Shown: piece after piece, positions 1 through 7,270 of the stretch | How positions within the stretch are numbered: the first letter of the stretch is position 1 | Layout of the letters: each line of letters opens with the position of its first letter | DNA from: Deltaproteobacteria bacterium | Lineage (GTDB): Bacteria > Desulfobacterota > Desulfobacteria > Desulfobacterales > B30-G6 | Direction: 5' to 3' | DNA: 12,168 nt | Assembly (NCBI GenBank): GCA_019313725.1 | Contig: JAFDAT010000059.1 | Location: 1 to 12,168 of the forward strand | The notes under the pieces: model-generated | Told to the model about the DNA's origin: nothing | Database searches by the model: none | What the model saw: the letters and a program-made list of their open reading frames with translations, nothing else | Made by a program: the position numbers and the translations under genes

Positions 1-874
1 CTACCTGGCGTACGCTCAGGTGAAAGGCGGTATCCGTTTCTTTTCCGGCAGGATGTGTTCCCAGGCTGATATCACCATAAGCTACCCTGAAGGCTGTTGC
101 ATCGAGGCTGCCGGTCATCTCTTCGATCTTAAGCGGGTTGAGGCTGATGGCGGCACCGGCCTGCAGGTCGATATCCCCCGAAAGCGTCAATTCCGGCGGC
201 AGCGCCTTGACCATGGCTGCCAGCTTTTCCAGCGACAGGGATGCTGCCGTCAATGACACGGCACCGTGAGAACCGGTTTGCTCCCACCTTGTGGACAGCA
301 GGATTTTTTCACCGCAGGGGCGCAGGGTGAGCATGGCATCGATGGTTCCGGCGGGTTCCAACCGGGCGGTCAGATCGAAAGGGATCCGCAACGTCTCGCC
401 TTCCAGGAAGAGATTCAGGACCGCGCTGCTTATACGAATCCTGCCGACAGCCACGGCGCTGCCGGCGGATGCTTTCGCCGACGCTTTTCCGGAAGGTGGG
501 GTCGGTTTTTCCAAATCGATGCCGGCAATCACGATACCTTCATCGTTGACGGACACATTCAGGCTAAGACCGCTGACAGTTATGCTTTCGAGGCGTTTTT
601 GAAACAATCCAAAGGGCGTGTAGCTCACATGCACGGCATCCACGACAAGGCCGGTTTCGTTTTCGCGGCCGACAATCATTGGCCCGGCATCAAAACCGGT
701 CAACCCGATGTGATGAATCCGTCCGGACTGCCAGCCGACGCCGTTTTGCCGGGCCAGTTCCGGCAGGATCCTGCTTTCCAGAAAACCGGGTAACAGCGAC
801 CACAGGGCCATCAGCGTCACAACAAAAATAAACCCCGCAACCGATAAAAATATGAAACGTTTTTTAGGGCTCAT
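1..874 (-). CDS. AsmA/YdbH-like envelope-spanning protein, N-terminal part (runs off left edge)
   Basis: The reading frame stays open from an ATG at 874 to the window edge (291 codons, no stop), so the C-terminus is missing. Start: an in-frame TAA lies four codons upstream (884-886), which makes this ATG the first possible start; no good Shine-Dalgarno is visible. The protein begins MSPKKRFIFLSV, a basic tip followed by one hydrophobic segment (about residues 6-28), then a periplasmic region with alternating hydrophobic strands and phrases such as 'GIVIAGIDLEKP', 'RIRISSAVLNL' and 'LSGDIDLQAGAAISL'. An N-terminal anchor followed by repetitive beta-strand sequence is typical of AsmA-like proteins, and the layout best recalls YdbH. 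AsmA-family members are thought to bridge inner and outer membranes and carry phospholipid. It lies 84 bp behind the BamA-like gene, with a hairpin between them. Family assignment is by sequence character only and the diagnostic C-terminal domain is outside the window. Confidence 0.7.
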   Translation of the reverse strand, partial: MSPKKRFIFLSVAGFIFVVTLMALWSLLPGFLESRILPELARQNGVGWQSGRIHHIGLTGFDAGPMIVGRENETGLVVDAVHVSYTPFGLFQKRLESITVSGLSLNVSVNDEGIVIAGIDLEKPTPPSGKASAKASAGSAVAVGRIRISSAVLNLFLEGETLRIPFDLTARLEPAGTIDAMLTLRPCGEKILLSTRWEQTGSHGAVSLTAASLSLEKLAAMVKALPPELTLSGDIDLQAGAAISLNPLKIEEMTGSLDATAFRVAYGDISLGTHPAGKETDTAFHLSVRQV

Positions 875-910
875 GGATCGTTTTTATCAGCTGAGGCGTT
901 TTCTGGCAAT

Positions 911-962
911 TTAAATTTTCAGGACGGCAGCTTCGTATGAAGCTGCCACCCTGAAAATTTAA
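911..962. terminator. 24-bp near-perfect hairpin between the BamA-like and AsmA-like genes
   Basis: The left arm 911-934 and right arm 939-962 are complementary over 24 bp with two mismatches, around a 4-nt GTAT loop. The outer part of the stem is AT-rich (TTAAATTTTCAGG / complement) and the inner part is GC-rich. The stop codon of the BamA-like gene (959-961) is inside the right arm. It could act as a transcription terminator or attenuator, or protect the 3' end of the upstream message. The T-run lies within the stem and not after it, so strict intrinsic termination is not certain. Confidence 0.55.
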
Positions 963-2152
963 AAGGCTTCCTGCAGCATGATATAGGGAAAAACCCCGTA
1001 GCGGCTAACGCCAATATCCAGCCGGACGTTGATTTTCTCCTTTTTGTTGAGCGCAAAACGCAGGCCGCCGCCCCCGGCAATTTTCGGATCGATCTCTTCC
1101 AGGGTCGTCGCATCCGGGAAAGCATCCCCCACGGCACCAAACACGGCACCGCCCCAGCGCCCTTTGATGGGGAACCGATATTCGGCCCTGATGGTCACCA
1201 TGTTATTGTCCGTAAAAACATTTTCATAAAGCCCGCGCATCAAGGGGGTCGGATACTCATTGAAAGGGACATCGCCGCTGGTCAGTGCCACGAAACCCTG
1301 CAGCGCCAGAACGCTGTCTATACGCATGGGCTGGTAGTGGCGCAGATCCAGGGCATAGTAATCATACGCTAAATCGCTTCCCATCCAGTCCCGGTAAATC
1401 CAGGCCCAGGCTTTATGCCAGCTCCCCCTGGAAGGGGAAAAAAGATTGTCCCGGGTGTCCCAGGTCATCACCGGGCCGATGCCCGAACGAATCCCACCCT
1501 CTGAACCCGTAAGAACACCCTGGTCGAGGATACTGTCGGGCTCGACATCAGAAACATTGCTGTTTTTCCAGTCCAGCGTGAGTCCCAGGCTGAGATCGGC
1601 CATGACCTCATGGGTAAGCCAGGGCTGCAGCATAAAGGTTTCGTCGGTGTAGGTCTCCTCGAATTCTTCGATCTCCTCCGGGTCGATCCCCGAGGCGTTC
1701 CCAATCCCGAAAAAGCTTGTGGGCCAGTTCAAATAACCGATGTTCATAAAAAACTTGCCGCGCTGCTCGTTGAAGTACTTCTCCGGGGCCAGGTTGAGGA
1801 AAAACTGGTTGTTCAGGGTGTAGGCAAACATGATCTGCAGGTTGTCCGGGCGTGATTCCGCCGGCTGGTCTTTGTCCCGGTAGGTGAACACCACACCGCC
1901 GCCCATGGCCAGGCTGGTTTCCGGCGTATAGTAGATAACGGGAAAGGGCGTGATGCCCAGGCCCGATTTCCCCGCTTTCCTGGGTGCCGGAGATACGGGT
2001 TCTGCCGTCTGCTCCACAGCTTCTTCCGTAGCATTGTCCCGGGCATTCTGGGTAAGGTCGGAGCCGCCCGGTTCATCGGCATTTGACAGCAACGGCAGGG
2101 AGAGGAGCAGCAAAAAAACAGACAACAGAGCACAGAGCGGGATTTTCAACAT
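959..2152 (-). CDS. POTRA-less BamA/TamA-family (Omp85, surface antigen D15) outer-membrane barrel protein
   Basis: The product is 397 residues. A signal peptide (hydrophobic core about residues 8-22, likely signal peptidase I site after LSNA, residue 25) is followed by a low-complexity linker to about residue 63, then directly by beta-barrel sequence. D15-type landmarks are visible: 'GPVMTWDTRDNLFSPSRG' (226-243), a loop-6-like 'MRGL' (305-308, compare the VRGY/F motif), a glycine-rich turn 'AGGGGLRF' (359-366), and a final strand ending in phenylalanine, as expected of a BAM-recognised beta-signal. There is no room for a POTRA domain; full BamA and TamA carry five and three. The protein should sit in the outer membrane. 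It lies 72 bp after livF on the same strand with no clear terminator between, so read-through is possible, and it precedes an AsmA-like gene, which recalls the TamA-TamB pairing. The substrate is unknown. Confidence 0.85.
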   Translation of the reverse strand: MLKIPLCALLSVFLLLLSLPLLSNADEPGGSDLTQNARDNATEEAVEQTAEPVSPAPRKAGKSGLGITPFPVIYYTPETSLAMGGGVVFTYRDKDQPAESRPDNLQIMFAYTLNNQFFLNLAPEKYFNEQRGKFFMNIGYLNWPTSFFGIGNASGIDPEEIEEFEETYTDETFMLQPWLTHEVMADLSLGLTLDWKNSNVSDVEPDSILDQGVLTGSEGGIRSGIGPVMTWDTRDNLFSPSRGSWHKAWAWIYRDWMGSDLAYDYYALDLRHYQPMRIDSVLALQGFVALTSGDVPFNEYPTPLMRGLYENVFTDNNMVTIRAEYRFPIKGRWGGAVFGAVGDAFPDATTLEEIDPKIAGGGGLRFALNKKEKINVRLDIGVSRYGVFPYIMLQEAF

Positions 2153-2224
2153 ACCATTTATCCGGCCAGGTCAAACCAGTAAAAAAGAAGAGATTAACAA
2201 TTTACACAATGAATCGGGAGGGTA

Positions 2225-2935
2225 TCATGATATACCCAGGTAAGCCTTCTTGACATCTTCGTTGACCATCAGGTTGGCACTGGTGTCAGACAGGGTGATC
2301 CTGCCGTTTTCCATGACGTATCCCCGATGGGCTACCTTCAGGGCCAGGTTGGCGTTCTGCTCCACCAGGAAGATGGTGGTCTTGTTTTCCGTGTTGATCT
2401 TTTTTATGATTTCAAAAATCTGTTTGACGACCAGGGGTGCCAGGCCGAGAGAGGGTTCGTCGAGAAGAAGGAGACGCGGCCTTGCCATCAAGGCTCTTCC
2501 CACCGCCAGCATCTGCTGCTCGCCGCCGCTCAGGGTTCCACCGGCCTGGTTTCGCCTTTCGGCAAGAATCGGGAAGAGTTCGAATATGTATTCCTGATCT
2601 TTTTTAACCTCGGCGCTGTCCGTTCTCAGGAATGCTCCCATGTCAAGATTTTCGCTAACGGTCAGGTAGGGAAATATGCGCCTGCCTTCCGGCACTTGAC
2701 AGATTCCCAGGGATACGATCTCATTGGGTTGAAGATCGCTGATCGGTTGACCCAAAAAGAGCACCTCTCCGGAACGTGGGGGAACGATGCCCGAAATAGA
2801 CATGAGCGTGGTGGTTTTGCCGGCACCATTGGCGCCGATCAGGGTGATGATCTCCCCTTCGGAGATCTGGATGTCGACACCTTTCAAGGCCTGGATATTT
2901 CCGTAATATGTTTTGATGTTCTTGACTTCAAGCAT
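2225..2935 (-). CDS. livF: Branched-chain amino-acid ABC importer, ATP-binding subunit LivF
   Basis: With the ATG at 2935 the product is 236 residues, normal for LivF. Motifs are intact: Walker A GANGAGKT (34-41), Q-loop Q80, signature LSGGEQ (135-140), Walker B LLLLDE (155-160) and the 'LVEQN' switch region (190-194), where LivF proteins carry Gln in place of the usual His. It pairs with LivG on the cytoplasmic face of LivHM to power import. Start choice: the frame can be opened at a TTG at 2950, but ATG 2935 begins with the family-typical MLEVKNI and has GGAG (2945-2948) nine bases upstream; the TTG itself overlaps that Shine-Dalgarno. The chosen start overlaps the livG stop by 8 bases, which suggests translational coupling. 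It is the last gene of the liv block. Confidence 0.95.
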   Translation of the reverse strand: MLEVKNIKTYYGNIQALKGVDIQISEGEIITLIGANGAGKTTTLMSISGIVPPRSGEVLFLGQPISDLQPNEIVSLGICQVPEGRRIFPYLTVSENLDMGAFLRTDSAEVKKDQEYIFELFPILAERRNQAGGTLSGGEQQMLAVGRALMARPRLLLLDEPSLGLAPLVVKQIFEIIKKINTENKTTIFLVEQNANLALKVAHRGYVMENGRITLSDTSANLMVNEDVKKAYLGIS

Positions 2936-3716
2936 CCACTTCTTCTCCAAGATATGCTTTGATTACATCGGGGTTGTTCTTGATTTCTTCCGGTGTCCCC
3001 TCTGCAATTTTTTTTCCGTAGTCCACCACATAAATCAGGTCGGAGAGGCTCATGACGAGTTTCATATCATGTTCGATGAGCAGTATGGATATTTTTTCCT
3101 GATGGCAAATCTGCACGATGAGGTCATCCAGTTCCTTGGTCTCCTTCACATTCATTCCGGCGGCAGGCTCATCCAGCAGCAGCATAAAAGGCTCGGTGGC
3201 CATGGCCCGGGCAATTTCGAGACGCCGCTGTGCACCGTAGGGAAGATTCTTGGCATACTCGTTCACATATTGTTCCAGACCGATTTTTTCCAGTAAACGA
3301 TAGCTGTCCTCAACCACCTGCTTCTCTTCCCTCATCGTGGCCGGGTTTCTGAAAACTGCACCGGGTATCCCGGCATGCATTCTGCAGTGGCGGCCGATCA
3401 TGACATTTTCCAGCACCGTCATATTCTGGAACAGGCGTATGTTCTGAAATGTACGCGCCAGACCGCTTTTCGTTACATGGTTCGGCTTGAGTCCGTTCAA
3501 ACTTTTTTTCTCTTTTCCACCGGGTGAAATGAGCATCTCCCCTTTGGTGGGCTGATAGATACCGGTGATGCAGTTAAAAAAGGTGGTCTTACCGGCGCCG
3601 TTGGGGCCGATGAGGGCCACGATTTGGCCTCGATGCACCTTGAGGTCAATCCGGTCGAGAGCGCGGAGGCCCCCAAAATCCTTCGTCAATTCCTTTACTT
3701 CGAGAATCGGTTCCAT
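2928..3716 (-). CDS. livG: Branched-chain amino-acid ABC importer, ATP-binding subunit LivG
   Basis: The product is 262 residues, the usual LivG length. It shows Walker A GPNGAGKT (37-44), the LivG-typical 'GLARTFQNIRLFQNMTVLENVMIG' stretch (in parts, 85-108) with Q-loop Q91, the variant signature 'LPYGAQRR' (158-165) normal for LivG, Walker B 'MLLLDEP' (178-184) and H-loop His216. It hydrolyses ATP together with LivF to drive LivHM. Its ATG lies one base after the livM TAA (TAATATG), with only a weak ribosome-binding site, so translation is probably coupled to livM. Its 3' end overlaps livF. Confidence 0.96.
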   Translation of the reverse strand: MEPILEVKELTKDFGGLRALDRIDLKVHRGQIVALIGPNGAGKTTFFNCITGIYQPTKGEMLISPGGKEKKSLNGLKPNHVTKSGLARTFQNIRLFQNMTVLENVMIGRHCRMHAGIPGAVFRNPATMREEKQVVEDSYRLLEKIGLEQYVNEYAKNLPYGAQRRLEIARAMATEPFMLLLDEPAAGMNVKETKELDDLIVQICHQEKISILLIEHDMKLVMSLSDLIYVVDYGKKIAEGTPEEIKNNPDVIKAYLGEEVDA

Positions 3717-3717
3717 A

Positions 3718-4947
3718 TTATGAATTGTCTTTGTTGTTGTCTTTTAGTCCTTCAAACTTGTAGGTTTTGCGGACATTACTGATAATACCCTCCGGTCTGA
3801 ACACCATCATGATCACAAGAATGGCACCGAACAGGAGCATGCGGTATTCCGAAAAGGCCCTGAGATATTCCGGCAGCAGAATAAGAACCATGGCACCGCA
3901 GATCACGCCTAAAACGGATCCCATGCCGCCTATCACGACCACGCAGAGAATGATAATCGATTCCCAGATGGTAAAACTGGCGGGGTTGATGAATGTTGTT
4001 TTTGCGGCAAACATGACACCACCCATTCCCGCCCACGTCGCACCGAGTGCAAATGCGCTGAGCTTTGTTCTTGTTTTGTCGATCCCCATGGCCTGGCATG
4101 CCACCTCATCCTCCCTGAGGGCAATCCAGGCCCTGCCCAGCCTCGAGTCCTGGAGGCGTCCCACAATGAAGATGGTGAAAATCGCCAGCCCGATCATTAT
4201 AAAGTACATGTAGATGATGTTCTGGTGAAGGGACAGGTGCAGTCCGAAAAGTCCCGGTCGGGGGATATTGGCAATACCGCTGGGGCCGCTGGAGAACGCA
4301 TTCCAATTTTCCAGTATGAGACGTATGATCTCTCCGAATCCCAGGGTTACGATGGCCAGATAGTCGCCCCGCAGCCGCAGTACCGGAAATCCCAGGATGA
4401 CGCCGAACATAAATCCCATGGCGGCGCCCAACGGGAGTACGGTCCAGAAACCGAGCCCGAAATGCTGATTCAGCAGCGCATAGGTATAAGCGCCGACAGC
4501 ATAGAAGGCCACATAGCCCAGGTCCAGAAGACCGGCCAGGCCGACAACGATGTTGAGGCCCAGCCCCACTACCACATAAATGAGGGCCGTGGTCATGATA
4601 TTGGTCTGGTACATGGAGAACACGAACGGAAAGAGCACGACAAAGACCGAAATGGCAACCAGGGACGGTAGATAGATTTTTTTATTTTCCGTCAGCCGCT
4701 GGATCCATGTCAGCTGCTGGACCTCACCGGTGTCGGTTTTCTTTTTTCCGGTCTCTTTTTTGCCGATGAAAAATCGCCAGAGAAAAGAGAGGAAAAACGA
4801 ACCGACACCCACCATAATCATCCGATCCCATCGCCATTCAATGGTTTTATAGATGGTATTCACCCGTATGACCATAATCGGAAAGGTCAGAAACATGAAC
4901 CACAACGATATCAGGAGCGATTTTTTTATTTCACTAAAACTAAACAT
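3718..4947 (-). CDS. livM: Branched-chain amino-acid ABC importer, permease subunit LivM with N-terminal extension
   Basis: The product is 409 residues, longer than minimal LivM proteins but close to the long form in E. coli. Residues 1-62 hold two extra hydrophobic segments (about 10-28 and 42-61), followed by a lysine-rich cytoplasmic-type linker (63-90). The permease core then has family motifs 'GLAGLLDLGYVAFYAVGAY' (136-154), 'LRGDYLAIVTLGFGEIIR' (192-209), the EAA-like ATPase-contact loop 'GRAWIALREDEVACQAMGID' (271-290), 'GGMGS' (340-344) and 'FRPEGI' (383-388). It forms the inner-membrane channel with LivH. The start has an AT-rich leader and only a weak ribosome-binding site. A 64-bp spacer with two small hairpins separates it from livH, and livG follows after one base. 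Confidence 0.95.
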   Translation of the reverse strand: MFSFSEIKKSLLISLWFMFLTFPIMVIRVNTIYKTIEWRWDRMIMVGVGSFFLSFLWRFFIGKKETGKKKTDTGEVQQLTWIQRLTENKKIYLPSLVAISVFVVLFPFVFSMYQTNIMTTALIYVVVGLGLNIVVGLAGLLDLGYVAFYAVGAYTYALLNQHFGLGFWTVLPLGAAMGFMFGVILGFPVLRLRGDYLAIVTLGFGEIIRLILENWNAFSSGPSGIANIPRPGLFGLHLSLHQNIIYMYFIMIGLAIFTIFIVGRLQDSRLGRAWIALREDEVACQAMGIDKTRTKLSAFALGATWAGMGGVMFAAKTTFINPASFTIWESIIILCVVVIGGMGSVLGVICGAMVLILLPEYLRAFSEYRMLLFGAILVIMMVFRPEGIISNVRKTYKFEGLKDNNKDNS

Positions 4948-4973
4948 TGTTCACTATATAAAATATTTTTTTA

Positions 4974-5015
4974 GCGGCGTAAGCCGCGTATAATAACATC
5001 GTGCAGCAATGTTAT
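4974..5015 (-). other. Two small hairpins in the livH-livM spacer
   Basis: Read on the transcribed (minus) strand, a 7-bp inverted repeat (ATAACAT/ATGTTAT, 9-nt loop, 4993-5015) overlaps the livH stop codon. It is followed by GCGGC-TTAC-GCCGC (4974-4987), then a very A/T-rich stretch up to the livM ATG. Neither hairpin is followed by a T-run on the transcribed strand, so termination is unlikely. They may stabilise the livH 3' end or set livM translation. The function is inferred. Confidence 0.4.
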
Positions 5016-5914
5016 ACCTTGTCCGTATCGCTCCTTCCCAGAATTCCGGAAGGCCTGAAAATCAGGGTGAATACCAGGAAGAGAAACGCGAAAACATCCT
5101 CATAGTCGCTGGAGATGTAACCGGTGAAAAAGCTCTCCGACATGCCCAGCACCAGGCTGCCCAGCACCGCACCCGGCATGCTGCCGATACCGCCCAGGAC
5201 GGCCGCGACAAAGGCTTTGATCCCGGCTATGAATCCGATATAATAGTTGATCTGACCGGTATGGGAAGCGACCAGGACGCCCCCAATTGCCGCTGTTGCC
5301 GATCCGATGATAAAGGTAAACGATATCACCTTGTTGACATCGATCCCGACCAGCATGGCCATGTCCCGGTCTTGAGCCGTGGCCCGCATGGCTTTGCCTA
5401 TGCGTGTAAATTTGATCAGAAAGGTCAGAAACACCATGACGATGGCGGTGGTTATATAAATAACGATTTCAGAAGAACGGACGATGTGTTCGATAGGCTC
5501 CATGAATTTGAAGTCGGGAATCAAACTGGGAAACGGCAAAAAGTTGGATGTCTGAGCCAGCAGTACATAGTACTGCAGAAACATGGACATGCCGATGGCG
5601 CTGATCAGGGCGGAGAGCCTCGGCGCCTGGCGAAGGGGTTTATAGGCCAGTTTCTCGATGGTCCAGCCGTATGAGGCCGAATAGACCACGGCAATCACCG
5701 AGGCGATAATGAGAATGGCGACGGGATTCCAGCCGAGCATGGAAAGAATACCGGCCACAATCAGGGCCGTAAAGGCTCCGATCATGTATATTTCACCATG
5801 GGCGAAATTGATCAACTGGATGATGCCGTAGACCATGGTGTATCCGAGGGCAATCAGGGCGTAAATGCTCCCTCGCGTCAATCCCCCCAAAAAAAGTTCG
5901 ATAAAATATTCCAT
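5012..5914 (-). CDS. livH: Branched-chain amino-acid ABC importer, permease subunit LivH
   Basis: The product is 300 residues, normal for LivH. Conserved stretches are 'GSIYALIALGYTMVYG' (15-30), 'INFAHGEIYMIGAF' (35-48), the EAA-like loop 'GKAMRATAQDRDMAMLVGID' (173-192), 'GIKAFVAAVLGGIGSMPGA' (231-249) and 'FRPSGILG' (286-293). About eight hydrophobic segments can be seen. It pairs with LivM to form the inner-membrane pore. The ATG at 5914 is preceded by AGG seven bases upstream (TTTAGGTTAACGC). It lies 114 bp after the binding-protein gene, with an attenuator-like hairpin in between, which would lower permease expression relative to the binding protein. Confidence 0.96.
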   Translation of the reverse strand: MEYFIELFLGGLTRGSIYALIALGYTMVYGIIQLINFAHGEIYMIGAFTALIVAGILSMLGWNPVAILIIASVIAVVYSASYGWTIEKLAYKPLRQAPRLSALISAIGMSMFLQYYVLLAQTSNFLPFPSLIPDFKFMEPIEHIVRSSEIVIYITTAIVMVFLTFLIKFTRIGKAMRATAQDRDMAMLVGIDVNKVISFTFIIGSATAAIGGVLVASHTGQINYYIGFIAGIKAFVAAVLGGIGSMPGAVLGSLVLGMSESFFTGYISSDYEDVFAFLFLVFTLIFRPSGILGRSDTDKV

Positions 5915-5977
5915 GCGTTAACCTAAAGACTCCGGAAACAAAATCTTGTGCTGCTTTTATGGCTCCAGAAAAAGTCA

Positions 5978-6005
5978 GGGGCCAGGCCTCGAACGGCCTG
6001 TCCCC
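5978..6005 (-). terminator. Attenuator-like intrinsic terminator between the binding-protein gene and livH
   Basis: The arms 5978-5988 and 5995-6005 form an 11-bp GC-rich stem with one mismatch and a 6-nt loop. On the transcribed minus strand the stem is followed by TGAC and then TTTTT (in 'CCTGACTTTTTCTGG'), a reasonable intrinsic terminator. It begins 24 bp after the binding-protein stop codon. The four permease and ATPase genes follow on the same strand with no clear promoter of their own, so partial read-through is the simple reading. The termination efficiency is not known. Confidence 0.6.
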
Positions 6006-6028
6006 CAACGGATTTCTTTATGGCTGAA

Positions 6029-7159
6029 TTACTTCAATTCGATATAGACACCATCCTGCACGCGGTACATGGAAAAACCCACGCCGGTTGCATCGCCCCT
6101 GTTGTCAAACTTGATCTTCCCCAGAGGGGTGTCGACCAGGTTGGTTTGGAGTGATTTGGAGATGGCATCGTAATCGGTGGAACCTGATTGTTCGATGGCG
6201 TTGAGCAGGGCCAGCGCCGCTGCATAGGCATTCAGGAAAAAAGCACCGGGGTCTTCCCCGTAAGCGGCCTTATGAGCAGCGTTGGCGGCAGCAGCCATGG
6301 GATTGGAAGACACATCCATCGGTCCTGTTGCATAAACGCCCTCGGCATATTTGCCGGCCACCTTGATGAAGGTGTCGTCTTTTACGCCGTCATCGGAAAT
6401 AAACGGGATACCAATTTTTTTCTTGCGCATCAGGGTCACGATTTTGGAAGCTTCGGGGTGATACCCGCCAAAAATAACCGCATCGGCGCCTTTGCGCTTG
6501 ATCTTCTGAACAACGGCGGAGTAATCGACTGCCCCGGGCGTGACGCCTTCGTAAAGCACGACTTCTGCCCGGCTGTCGGCTTCCAGAAAGCCCTTGACAA
6601 ATTCGGCCAAGCCCTTGCCGTAGTCGCCCTTGTCGTGCAGAACGGCAATTTTACTGACCTTGAGAATATCGAGAACAAAATCCACTTCCAGTCTGGCCTG
6701 GGCATCGTCGGAGGCGATGGTGCGATAGAAATTGGGGTAGTCACCGCTCTGGGTCAAAGCCGGATTGGTTGCCGACGGAGACATGACCACAATTTTGGAG
6801 TCCTTGTAAATCCCCAGTGCGGCTTTTGTGGCGCCACTGCAGATATGTCCCAGGACAACGTTAACGCCTTCGCCTACCAGCTTGGTGGCGGTATTGGTGG
6901 CAACTTCAGGTTTACAGACGTCATCTTCGACAATCAGTTCCACCTGTTTGCCCAGAACACCACCTTTGGCATTGATATCTTTTACGACCAGTTCGGCCGC
7001 TTTAATGGTCGGAATTCCGTAAGATGCCAGGTCCCCGCTGTGCGGCCCAGCCACGCCCAGCTTAATGGTGTCCGCAAGGCCCACGCCGGATACCGTAAGC
7101 GTCATAAACAAAGCCGCTACCGCTACAATCAATACCTTTCCGAAATGTCTTTTCATCAT
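6029..7159 (-). CDS. livJ: Periplasmic branched-chain amino-acid binding protein (LivJ/LivK/BraC type)
   Basis: The product is 376 residues with a clear signal peptide (hydrophobic core about 8-24, cleavage after GLA29). The mature protein starts DTIKLGVAGPHSGDLA, typical of type I amino-acid binding proteins. In mature numbering, two cysteines fall at 53 and 78, a serine at 79 and a threonine at 102; from memory these are the disulphide and ligand-contact positions of E. coli LIV-binding protein. 'GGYHPE' (231-236 of the precursor) is also shared. The E. coli ligand-contacting Glu in 'PEGV' appears as Asp here ('SDDGV', 255-259). Start: the first ATG of an ATG-ATG pair sits seven bases after a full AGGAGG (7167-7172). 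It is the first gene of the liv operon. The exact ligand among Leu/Ile/Val or related amino acids cannot be fixed from sequence. Confidence 0.93.
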   Translation of the reverse strand: MMKRHFGKVLIVAVAALFMTLTVSGVGLADTIKLGVAGPHSGDLASYGIPTIKAAELVVKDINAKGGVLGKQVELIVEDDVCKPEVATNTATKLVGEGVNVVLGHICSGATKAALGIYKDSKIVVMSPSATNPALTQSGDYPNFYRTIASDDAQARLEVDFVLDILKVSKIAVLHDKGDYGKGLAEFVKGFLEADSRAEVVLYEGVTPGAVDYSAVVQKIKRKGADAVIFGGYHPEASKIVTLMRKKKIGIPFISDDGVKDDTFIKVAGKYAEGVYATGPMDVSSNPMAAAANAAHKAAYGEDPGAFFLNAYAAALALLNAIEQSGSTDYDAISKSLQTNLVDTPLGKIKFDNRGDATGVGFSMYRVQDGVYIELK

Positions 7160-7166
7160 CGATTTT

Positions 7167-7172
7167 CCTCCT
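7167..7172 (-). promoter_or_regulatory. Full-consensus ribosome-binding site of the binding-protein gene
   Basis: The minus strand reads AGGAGG with a 7-base spacer to the first of two adjacent ATG codons (7157-7159). It is the strongest ribosome-binding site in the liv operon, which fits the high expression of a periplasmic binding protein. The spacing favours the first ATG over the second. Confidence 0.85.
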
Positions 7173-7213
7173 AATATGAGTTTGGTGAAAATAATTCCCT
7201 AACAAACCTGAAT

Positions 7214-7242
7214 TTAATAAACCGATGCAGGGTCTGAGTCAA
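7214..7242 (-). promoter_or_regulatory. Sigma70-type promoter of the liv operon
   Basis: On the minus strand a -35 box TTGACT (7237-7242, 5 of 6 to consensus) and a -10 box TATTAA (7214-7219, 4 of 6) are separated by exactly 17 bases. Transcription would start near 7207, giving a leader of about 48 bases to the ATG at 7159. A short inverted repeat AGCTA-AAA-TAGCT (7242-7254) abuts the -35 box and may be part of an operator. Confidence 0.7.
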
Positions 7243-7270
7243 GCTAAAATAGCTGTCCGATCACATCGAT

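Noticed and set aside
266..793. 175-residue plus-strand frame (and others at 20-256 and 291-602)
   Set aside because: They are antisense to the open minus-strand AsmA-like frame 1-874, which has a membrane anchor and coherent strand pattern; the plus-strand products are Gly/Gln/Arg-rich and unstructured.
2153..2224. Separate promoter or terminator between livF and the BamA-like gene
   Set aside because: No stem with T-run and no acceptable -35/-10 pair was found in the 72 bp; read-through remains possible but unproven.
2936..2950. TTG start giving livF five extra residues
   Set aside because: The TTG overlaps the GGAG that serves the ATG at 2935, and the family N-terminus begins at that ATG.
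2327..2962. 211-residue plus-strand frame opposite livF
   Set aside because: It is antisense to a gene with all ABC-ATPase motifs; no independent support.
4974..4987. Rho-independent terminator GCGGC-GCCGC in the livH-livM spacer
   Set aside because: The stem is only 5 bp and on the transcribed strand is followed by a run of A, not T.
6188..7174. 328-residue open frame on the plus strand, antisense to the binding-protein gene
   Set aside because: It lies wholly opposite a clear LivJ-type gene with signal peptide, motifs and strong ribosome-binding site; its translation shows no family features.
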